Shown here one piece after another: positions 1-5,133 of a stretch of DNA of 6,247 nucleotides. This DNA comes from Gammaproteobacteria bacterium (GTDB lineage: Bacteria; Pseudomonadota; Gammaproteobacteria; Competibacterales; Competibacteraceae). The stretch lies in contig PWUP01000124.1 in assembly GCA_003562535.1 (NCBI GenBank), forward strand, positions 1-6,247. The letters are read 5' to 3'. The translations under genes and the position numbers were made by a program. The notes beneath the pieces are model-generated. The model ran no database searches, was not told where the DNA came from, and was given only the letters and a program-made list of their open reading frames with translations. The first letter of the stretch is position 1; each line of letters opens with the position of its first letter.

Positions 1-90
1 CATTCGGTTGGGACTGCTCAACCCGGACTCCAGTTGCTCGCCCGCAAGGGTGTTATCAACGGAGAGCGAATTACCGAAAAACCATCCTGA
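1..90 (+). CDS. C-terminal end of an unidentified reading frame, cut by the window edge
   Basis: Frame 1 is open from the first base to a TGA at 88-90. It reads as about 29 residues ending in LLARKGVINGERITEKPS. I do not recognise the family. The position, immediately before the point where a broken trans-sulfuration gene begins, makes the end of a transposase or other inserted gene a reasonable guess, but no catalytic motif lies in this short piece. Frame 2 is also open, to the TAG at 110-112, so the choice of frame is uncertain. Bases 91-112 are AT-rich compared with the rest and could be the edge of an inserted element. No matching second end can be seen, because it would lie outside the window. 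Confidence 0.25.
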   Translation, partial: HSVGTAQPGLQLLARKGVINGERITEKPS

Positions 91-112
91 GCAACTTTGT
101 TTAGGTTTTTAG

Positions 113-802
113 GAACAGATTCAGGACATTGCCGCAAGTGTGGCTCTGGCTCAGCGTTCTGGTGCGATAGTCGTTGCTGATTCTACGGTAGCGACTCCGG
201 TGCACACCCAGCCTTTGACCTTGGGTGTTGATATCGTAATGCATTCGGCCACCAAATACCTGAATGGTCATTCCGATGTGGTCGCGGGGGCATTGGTCAC
301 GGCTGAACGCACAGCGTTTTGGGAGCGAATTGTCGCGGTGCGGGCGCAATACGGGGCGGTGCTGGGGCCGTTCGAAGCCTGGTTATTACTGCGCGGGATG
401 CGTACTTTGTTTGTGCGCGTAGCGGTGGCATCGGCAACGGCGGCTCATCTGGCGCAATGGTTGAGCACCCATCCGGCGGGGGCCGCAGTATTGTATCCCG
501 GTTTGCCCAGCCATCCCGGTCATGCCGTGGCCTGCCGACAAATGCAGGGCGGCTTCGGCGGCATGCTGTCAGTGCGTCTGCGGGCAGGTGAAGCCGCCGT
601 TCAGCCGGTATTGGGGCGGTTACGGCTGTTCAAACAAGCGACTTCACTCGGTTCGGTGGAAAGTCTAATTGAGCACCGTGCCAGCATTGAGGGCGAGGGC
701 AGCCCCTGCCCACCGGATTTATTACGGTTGTCGGTGGGCATTGAAGACCGCGATGACTTACAGGCGGATTTAGATCAGGCGCTGCAGGCCGCGAAGTCAT
801 GA
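113..802 (+). pseudogene. Truncated PLP-dependent trans-sulfuration enzyme (cystathionine gamma-synthase/lyase family), N-terminal half missing
   Basis: Family members are cytosolic fold-type I PLP enzymes of methionine and cysteine metabolism, usually about 380-400 residues. Only about 229 C-terminal residues remain. Visible motifs are VVADST, whose Asp (180-182 region) contacts the PLP pyridine nitrogen, and HSATKYLNGHSDVV, whose Lys codon at 254-256 forms the Schiff base. The C-terminal SLGSVESLIEHRAS follows, then LLRLSVGIED, whose Arg binds the substrate carboxylate. Similarity begins at about the IQDIAA segment (119-136), equivalent to VVDIAK of E. coli MetB. The upstream half, with the PLP-phosphate loop and the active-site Tyr/Arg of the partner subunit, is absent. 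An in-frame TAG at 110-112 closes the frame. A GTG at 140 could start a 220-residue product, but it has no convincing ribosome binding site and would lack half the active site. The exact activity (synthase or lyase) cannot be decided. It ends 4 bp from the convergent histidine kinase gene. Confidence 0.85.
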
Positions 803-806
803 ACGG

Positions 807-2156
807 TTAACCATTTAACTGTGCAGTGATTCTGGCACCGCCTAAAGCGCTGTGATCAATCAATAATTGACCGTGATACACCTCTTCGACCAGATTGCGC
901 ACCACCGCTAAACCAATGCCATGCCCTGGGGTGGCTGCATCGCCGCGCTCCCAGCGTTGCAGCAAGCGCTGGCGGTGTTCAGCCGCAATACCGGGGCCGT
1001 CGTCTTCAACCACTAGGGTGAGGCGCTCAGCATGGTGATCGCCGTGTAGGGTAAGACTCACCTGTTGGTCAGCCCATTTACAGGCGTTATCGGCTAAATT
1101 GCCAATAATTTCCAATAAATCGCCTTCGTCACCGTGAAAGCGCAGTGCTGGGTCAGCTCTGAGAGTGAACTCTAAGGCTTTATCGGCATAGACTTTCAGC
1201 AATGAATCTCGAATCTTACGCGCTGTATCGCTGACCACTACTGGGGCGCGTAACGCACTGCGCCCAGACGCTGCGGCTCGTTGTAATTGGTAATCTACGG
1301 TTTGGTTCATGCGCTGGACTTGGGTGTGTACCCGCTGCTGCAGTTCTTCGTTGGACAGCGCTTGCCTTGTGGCGCTGCTGAGTACCGCCAGCGGGGTCTT
1401 TAAGCTGTGGGCAAGCTCACCCAAGGCATTGCGATAGCGCTCAAGCTGGCTGCGACCTTCGCGCACCAGTTGATTGAGATTAGCGGTTAAGGGTTGTAAT
1501 TCACGCGGGTAGTGCCCGGATAACTGAGTGCGCTGCCCGGCCTCGATCTCGCGGATTTCCCGCGCAACTTGGCGCAGTGGCCGCAGAGTCCAATTGACCA
1601 CCAGCCCTTGCACCACCAACAGCATACCAGCAGCGCCTAACAGCCATGTCCATAGGCTGAAACGGAAGCTGTCCACCTCACGTTGGTAATAAGCGCCACT
1701 TTCCGCCACCCAAAAGGTATAACGTTGGTAGCGCTGGGGGCCGATTTCCCAAAATACGGTAAAGCCGGTGAGAAACAAGTCGTGACCGTCACGGCTGCGA
1801 TGGGCCTGAAAGCGGGTTCTGCCAATATCCGGCGGATCAGGCAGCGGGTGCAGGGAGAGTCCCAGCAATGATTGCGAGCGCCACACGATCTGGCCTTGCG
1901 CATCGCTGATCAAGGCGTATAAACCGGAGTCGGGCACCATGAGCCGTGCCTCAGGCAAACCGATGGTCATGCGTACACCCTGGCCGGGATCGATGTCCGC
2001 CGCGCCGAGCAGCATATAGACATGCGCTTGAAGTCGGTCACGCACGGCGCTGAGGGTGCTGTCGCGAAACGCTTGATCCAAGGCCAGACCCGTCAACCCC
2101 AGAAAAGCGACTAATACCACACTGGCTGCGATCAATAACCGTGTCGTCAGTGCCAT
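807..2156 (-). CDS. phoQ: PhoQ-like sensor histidine kinase
   Basis: An inner-membrane sensor kinase of 449 residues that should phosphorylate the PhoP-like regulator encoded just upstream. A first membrane segment lies at about residues 7-27. A periplasmic sensor region of about 140 residues follows (30-170), then a second membrane segment (about 176-197), a HAMP linker (about 198-240) and the DHp domain with H-box AHSLKTPLAVL (phosphoacceptor His250). The ATPase domain has N-box NLADNACKWA (Asn353, Asn357), G1 box EDDGPGI (384-390) and G2 box GHGIGLAVV (411-419). HSLKTPLAVL and DNACK closely resemble E. coli PhoQ. The sensor region lacks the acidic cluster of enterobacterial PhoQ and has an aromatic stretch before the second membrane segment (about 142-157), so the signal may differ; the symbol means PhoQ-like. 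The ATG lies 7 bp after the regulator's TAA, which implies co-transcription and probably translational coupling, since no strong Shine-Dalgarno is seen. Confidence 0.93.
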   Translation of the reverse strand: MALTTRLLIAASVVLVAFLGLTGLALDQAFRDSTLSAVRDRLQAHVYMLLGAADIDPGQGVRMTIGLPEARLMVPDSGLYALISDAQGQIVWRSQSLLGLSLHPLPDPPDIGRTRFQAHRSRDGHDLFLTGFTVFWEIGPQRYQRYTFWVAESGAYYQREVDSFRFSLWTWLLGAAGMLLVVQGLVVNWTLRPLRQVAREIREIEAGQRTQLSGHYPRELQPLTANLNQLVREGRSQLERYRNALGELAHSLKTPLAVLSSATRQALSNEELQQRVHTQVQRMNQTVDYQLQRAAASGRSALRAPVVVSDTARKIRDSLLKVYADKALEFTLRADPALRFHGDEGDLLEIIGNLADNACKWADQQVSLTLHGDHHAERLTLVVEDDGPGIAAEHRQRLLQRWERGDAATPGHGIGLAVVRNLVEEVYHGQLLIDHSALGGARITAQLNG

Positions 2157-2163
2157 AACCGGG

Positions 2164-2844
2164 TTACGGGCTACGCGCTAACTGGAAGCGATAGCCGCGG
2201 CCGCGTAGGGTTTCAATCGGTTGCAGCGTTCTTTCTGGGTCGAGTTTGCGCCGCAGGCGACCAATCAGCACCTCCAGCACATTGCTATCGCGATCCAGCT
2301 CTTCTTGGTAAAGATGTTCGCTGAGTTCGGTTTTAGAGACGACTTCACCAGCATGGAGCATCAGATGTTCCAGCACTCGGTATTCATAAGCCGTCAGCTC
2401 AACCGCCTGATCGGCGACCGTCACCGTTTGGCTGTGGGTGTCCAAGGCGACTGGATCACAGCGCAGTATGGCATGAGTCCAGCCGCTGGCTCGGCGCACC
2501 AAGGCACGCAGTCGTGCCAGCAGTTCTTCAAATTGAAACGGCTTGACCAGATAATCGTCAGCACCGGCCTCCAAGCCAGCGACTTTATCTTGCCAGCGTC
2601 CGCGAGCGGTGAGAATGAGTACGGGAAAGCGCCGCTCAGCCTGACGCCAGTGATTCAAAATGCTGATGCCATCCATGCTGGGTAAACCTAAATCGACAAC
2701 CGCGACATCAACCGGGTATTCTAAACCTAAGTACCAACCCTCTCGGCCATCACCACTGCTGTCAACCACATGGCCGTGCTGGCGCAGTTGTTCAGTGAGT
2801 TCCTCACGCAATGCGGTCTCGTCTTCAATTAATAAAATACGCAT
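2164..2844 (-). CDS. phoP: PhoP-like OmpR-family response regulator
   Basis: A cytosolic two-component transcription factor of 226 residues. The receiver domain (1-115) shows the acidic pocket Glu7/Asp8, phosphoacceptor Asp51 in VVDLGLP, Thr79 in LTARGRWQDKV and Lys101 in LVKPF. The winged-helix DNA-binding domain (about 127-222) includes LTAYEYRVLEHL, the recognition-helix region SNVLEVLIGRLRRKL and the wing ETLRGRGYRF. The receiver signature LTAR..WQDKV and the DLGLP loop match E. coli PhoP especially well, and the length is normal (E. coli PhoP has 223). It sits second in an operon, 6 bp after the PepSY gene and 7 bp before its kinase. By family knowledge it should bind direct repeats upstream of target promoters. 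A degenerate candidate lies upstream of this operon, suggesting autoregulation, but this is inference. PhoP-like is firm; orthology to enterobacterial PhoP is not proven. Confidence 0.95.
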   Translation of the reverse strand: MRILLIEDETALREELTEQLRQHGHVVDSSGDGREGWYLGLEYPVDVAVVDLGLPSMDGISILNHWRQAERRFPVLILTARGRWQDKVAGLEAGADDYLVKPFQFEELLARLRALVRRASGWTHAILRCDPVALDTHSQTVTVADQAVELTAYEYRVLEHLMLHAGEVVSKTELSEHLYQEELDRDSNVLEVLIGRLRRKLDPERTLQPIETLRGRGYRFQLARSP

Positions 2845-2850
2845 TCTGGT

Positions 2851-3072
2851 TCATCGCGGGTCAATGTGGAGAGTCCGCACTCGGCCATCGTCGAGCAAAA
2901 TCTTGACGATATACCCCGTACTATCGGGGTGGGGGGTGACGCTGAGTACCCGTCCGCCCGTTTCGGAGCGAGCGATTTCAGCAGCGGCATCTGAATCGTC
3001 AGCATGCACCGTCGCCGTGCTGAGGTACAGGCTTAAGGGCAGAGCAAACAGTAAGAGGCAACGTCTCATCAT
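2851..3072 (-). CDS. Small exported PepSY-domain protein
   Basis: A protein of 73 residues, probably periplasmic. It has a typical Sec signal: MMRR, a hydrophobic core (residues 5-22) and a likely signal peptidase I site after VHA at residue 24, leaving a mature chain of about 49 residues. The mature part fits a single PepSY-like domain: an acidic/Ala-rich first helix (DDSDAAAEIA), the turn TGGRVLSV, and strands ending YIVKILLDDGRVRTLHID. Short PepSY proteins often sit directly before PhoP/PhoQ-type pairs in Proteobacteria. A role in modulating the sensor kinase or its periplasmic signal is plausible but not shown. It is the first gene of the operon; the second gene begins 6 bp after its TGA. 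Two tandem ATGs (3072 and 3069) are possible starts; the first is taken, and the choice changes only one residue. No strong Shine-Dalgarno precedes it. Confidence 0.85.
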   Translation of the reverse strand: MMRRCLLLFALPLSLYLSTATVHADDSDAAAEIARSETGGRVLSVTPHPDSTGYIVKILLDDGRVRTLHIDPR

Positions 3073-3104
3073 AAAAGTCAGTTCGGCGTAGTGTCTGTAA
3101 CGTC

Positions 3105-3138
3105 ATTATAATTCAGAGTAGCTGAATCCTAGGTAAAT
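3105..3138 (-). promoter_or_regulatory. Putative promoter of the pepSY-phoP-phoQ operon with a PhoP-box-like repeat
   Basis: Read on the minus strand, a perfect TATAAT lies at 3110-3105. The predicted start is near 3098, giving a leader of about 26 nt. No TTGACA-like hexamer occurs 16-18 bp upstream (17 bp gives CCTAGG). In its place is ATTTA-CCTAG-GATTC (3138-3124), a direct-repeat layout that matches the enterobacterial PhoP box (GTTTA N5 GTTTA) at 7 of 10 positions and ends 13 bp before the -10. PhoP-activated promoters typically have the box about 11-12 bp before the -10 and a poor -35, so autoregulation is a reasonable inference. The -10 is strong evidence; the box is weak. Confidence 0.5.
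3111..3127. repeat. Operator-like palindrome ATTCAG-N5-CTGAAT upstream of the -10
   Basis: Perfect 6-bp arms with a 5-bp centre (AGTAG on the + strand) exactly fill the 17 bp just before the TATAAT of the operon promoter. A protein bound here would contact the promoter spacer. Six-base arms with a short gap can arise by chance in a region of this size, so only the position makes it notable. Confidence 0.4.
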
Positions 3139-3234
3139 GCTGGCATGTAGTTATTGGCGTTGATTTACAGACATGACTGTTTGACCAGCAATTCTCGGCT
3201 ATAACTACTTCATCATAAGAATGCACGCCCTATG

Positions 3235-4785
3235 CTAGGATTGCCGATCCGGTTCGACGTACAATAACTGCCGTGGACGCAGGCCACAGGCTAACAGAAT
3301 CAGCGCATAACTGACCAGTCCACTGGCGATCAGAACCATCAACCAGCGCACTCGCGCCCACGCCCCTGAGGCCAGCCACCAGTCCAGCGGGCCGGCCAGC
3401 AGCCACAACAGCCCCCCCATGACCAGACTGGCCGCGATAATGAGCAGTAAAAACCGCCCCCAGCCAGGTTCGGGGCGGTAAATCTCCGCACGGCGCAGAT
3501 GCTGATAGAGTAAACCGGCATTGAGCATAGCGGATAAGGTCGTAGCCAGCGCCAGCCCAGCATGAGCCAATGGCCAGATCAATAGGACATTGAGCACCAT
3601 GTTCGCCACCAGAGCGATGATGCCGATTTTCACCGGAGTGCGGGTGTCTTGGCGGGCATAGAAACCCGGGGCGAGCACTTTGATGAGAATAAACGCCTGT
3701 AAGCCGAAGGCAAAGGCGATCAAACTCTGCTGTGCCATGCGCACATCGTAAGCGGTAAATGCCCCGTACTGAAATAACGTCGTCAGCATCGGGCCAGCCA
3801 ATACCGCCAGCGCCACCGCGGCAGGCAGGCCAATCAATACCGCCCAACGCAGCGCCCAGTCCAAAGTACGGCTGAACGCCTGCGGCGAAGTGGCCGCATG
3901 TTCCCGCGACAGTTTAGGCAGAATCACCGTGGCCAGTGCGACACCGAACACGCCCAGCGGAAATTCCAGTAAGCGATCAGAGTAATACAACCAACTGACG
4001 CTGCCGCTGATCAGCAATGAGGCCAATAAGGTATCAAACAGCAGATTAATCTGCGCGACTGACGACCCAAACAAAGTCGGAATCATCAGTTTTAAAATCC
4101 GCTGCACTCCCGGATAGCGCCACCCCCAGCGCGGACGGCACAGCAGACCGAGGCGGTATAAAAACGGCAGTTGCAAGGCCAACTGGGCGATTCCAGCCAC
4201 CAAGACCCCCCAAGCCAAGGCGGTGACCGGCTGAGCACAATACGGTGCCAGCCATAATGCCGCGCCAATCAGACACAGATTGAGCAGAGTCGGCGTCAGT
4301 GCCGGTACGGCAAACTGGCCAAAGCTGTTTAACATACCGCCCGCACACGCGGTCAGGGAAATAAACAACAGATAGGGAAAGGTCAGGCGTAATAACTGGG
4401 CGGTCAACTCAAGCTGTTCGGCGTTTTGGGCAAATCCGGGGGCGAACACCCACACCAACAGCGGGGCGGCTAACACCCCGATAGCAGTGACCACAAATAA
4501 AATCACCATCAGGGTGCCGGTCACTTGGGTGACCAGTTCGCGCAGCTCATCGGGATGACGTTGCTTATACTCGGAAAATACCGGCACAAACGCCAGTGAG
4601 AACGCGCCTTCGGCAAACAGACGGCGGAGAAAATTGGGAATACGAAAGGCGACGAAAAACGCATCGGTGGCCATACCGGCCCCGAATGACCGCGCAATAA
4701 TCATATCGCGCAGAAAACCCAGCACCCGCGAAATAAAGGTCATGCTGCTGACCACTGCCGTAGAACGCAACAAACTCCGGCTCAT
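3235..4785 (-). CDS. murJ: Lipid II flippase MurJ (MviN)
   Basis: Inner-membrane MOP-superfamily transporter that moves lipid II across the membrane for peptidoglycan synthesis. It has 516 residues (E. coli has 511) and is hydrophobic throughout, consistent with 14 membrane segments. The N-terminus is diagnostic: SSMTFISRVLGFLRD, then FGAGMATDAFFVAFRIPNFL and RRLFAEGAFSLAFVPVFSEY. Arg20, Arg26, Asp41 and Arg54 correspond to the essential E. coli Arg18, Arg24, Asp39 and Arg52. Arg271 in YYSDRLLEFPLG corresponds to the essential cavity residue Arg270. VLAPGFYARQDTRTPVKI is also conserved. The ATG at 4785 matches the family start; only a weak GGTAG precedes it. The gene is divergent from rpsT across 81 bp, and no clear promoter of its own was found there. 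Downstream lies a 162-bp gap with no obvious hairpin-plus-T terminator, so some read-through into the PepSY operon is possible. Confidence 0.97.
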   Translation of the reverse strand: MSRSLLRSTAVVSSMTFISRVLGFLRDMIIARSFGAGMATDAFFVAFRIPNFLRRLFAEGAFSLAFVPVFSEYKQRHPDELRELVTQVTGTLMVILFVVTAIGVLAAPLLVWVFAPGFAQNAEQLELTAQLLRLTFPYLLFISLTACAGGMLNSFGQFAVPALTPTLLNLCLIGAALWLAPYCAQPVTALAWGVLVAGIAQLALQLPFLYRLGLLCRPRWGWRYPGVQRILKLMIPTLFGSSVAQINLLFDTLLASLLISGSVSWLYYSDRLLEFPLGVFGVALATVILPKLSREHAATSPQAFSRTLDWALRWAVLIGLPAAVALAVLAGPMLTTLFQYGAFTAYDVRMAQQSLIAFAFGLQAFILIKVLAPGFYARQDTRTPVKIGIIALVANMVLNVLLIWPLAHAGLALATTLSAMLNAGLLYQHLRRAEIYRPEPGWGRFLLLIIAASLVMGGLLWLLAGPLDWWLASGAWARVRWLMVLIASGLVSYALILLACGLRPRQLLYVEPDRQS

Positions 4786-4798
4786 GGTTGCACTACCA

Positions 4799-4827
4799 TT
4801 GACAAATTCACAAAATACACTGATGAT
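4799..4827 (+). promoter_or_regulatory. Sigma-70-type promoter of rpsT
   Basis: A perfect TTGACA -35 (4799-4804), a 17-bp spacer and a weaker GATGAT -10 (4822-4827, 4 of 6 consensus bases) precede rpsT. The expected start is near 4834, giving a leader of about 33 nt. The -10 lies in the centre of a small palindrome, described separately. Confidence 0.65.
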
Positions 4828-4832
4828 AGTGT
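4817..4832. repeat. Palindrome ACACT-N6-AGTGT centred on the rpsT -10
   Basis: Perfect 5-bp arms (4817-4821 and 4828-4832) flank GATGAT, the proposed -10 of rpsT. It lies upstream of the expected transcript start, so it would act as DNA (an operator) rather than as an RNA hairpin. It could affect both rpsT and the divergent murJ. Arms this short may be chance. Confidence 0.3.
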
Positions 4833-4855
4833 GTTTTTCATTAACCTAGACATTC

Positions 4856-4859
4856 GGAG
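4856..4859 (+). promoter_or_regulatory. rpsT: Ribosome binding site GGAG that fixes the rpsT TTG start
   Basis: GGAG lies 7 nt before the TTG at 4867, ideal Shine-Dalgarno spacing. It supports TTG rather than an upstream GTG at 4831 as the start. Confidence 0.75.
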
Positions 4860-4866
4860 TTTTGCT

Positions 4867-5133
4867 TTGGCCAATACCCCCCAATCCAAGAAGCGCGCCC
4901 GCCAAGCCGAAGTGCGGCGCCAACACAATGCCAGTCGGCGTTCGATGATGCGTACCCAAATCAAGAAAGTCCTCAAGGCCATCGCCTCAGGGGATCAAAG
5001 CGCCGCCCAAACGGCGTTGCGTAATGCCGAGCCGGTCATTGACCGCACAGCGCGTAAGGGGTTGATTCACCCGAACAAGGCCGCACGGCATAAAAGCCGT
5101 CTGACTCAGCATATTCGAGCCATGGCCGACTAG
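4867..5133 (+). CDS. rpsT: 30S ribosomal protein S20
   Basis: Primary 16S rRNA-binding protein of the small subunit, 88 residues (E. coli has 87), strongly basic and helical. After the initiator it begins ANTPQSKKRARQAEVRRQHN, the classic S20 start, with later conserved segments IKKVLKAI and ARKGLIHPNKAARHKSRL. The start is TTG, read as Met; the 12 codons upstream from a GTG at 4831 do not resemble S20 and lie across the ribosome binding site. E. coli rpsT also starts with UUG, and weak initiation there is linked to feedback control by S20. The same may hold here, but that is inference. The gene is divergent from murJ and converges on proB, whose stop overlaps its own: TAG (5131-5133) and the reverse stop (5130-5132) share CTAG. 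No terminator fits between them. A small stem (ACGGC/GCCGT, 5085-5100) lies within the coding end without a T-run. Confidence 0.97.
   Translation: MANTPQSKKRARQAEVRRQHNASRRSMMRTQIKKVLKAIASGDQSAAQTALRNAEPVIDRTARKGLIHPNKAARHKSRLTQHIRAMAD

Larger units (their letters stand above)
3092..3173. repeat. 9-bp inverted repeat TGTCTGTAA / TTACAGACA bracketing the operon promoter
   Basis: One arm (3092-3100) overlaps the predicted transcription start of the pepSY-phoP-phoQ operon. The other (3165-3173) lies about 70 bp upstream. The arms match perfectly over 9 bp and are separated by 64 bp, too far for a simple hairpin. The layout suits two sites for one DNA-binding protein, possibly with looping. Function is not shown. 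Confidence 0.4.

Noticed and set aside
140..802. A complete 220-residue enzyme starting at GTG 140
   Set aside because: It lacks the N-terminal half of a family normally near 390 residues, homology extends upstream of the GTG, and no good ribosome binding site is present. Treated as a pseudogene fragment.
2221..3091. Open + strand frames opposite the regulator and PepSY genes
   Set aside because: They have no recognisable domains and are antisense shadows of well-supported genes.
3180..3234. Intrinsic terminator after murJ
   Set aside because: No stable GC-rich hairpin with a U-tract was found; only a 4-bp-arm repeat (CCTA/TAGG) at the stop codon.
3230..4348. Alternative minus-strand frames inside murJ
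   Set aside because: They are out-of-frame shadows within a gene conserved along its whole length.
4831..4866. A 12-codon N-terminal extension of S20 from GTG 4831
   Set aside because: The extension does not resemble S20, crosses the GGAG site and lies at or before the predicted transcript start. The TTG at 4867 fits the family start.
5085..5100. Stem ACGGC/GCCGT as a terminator for rpsT
   Set aside because: It lies within the coding sequence, has only a 5-bp stem and is not followed by a T-run.
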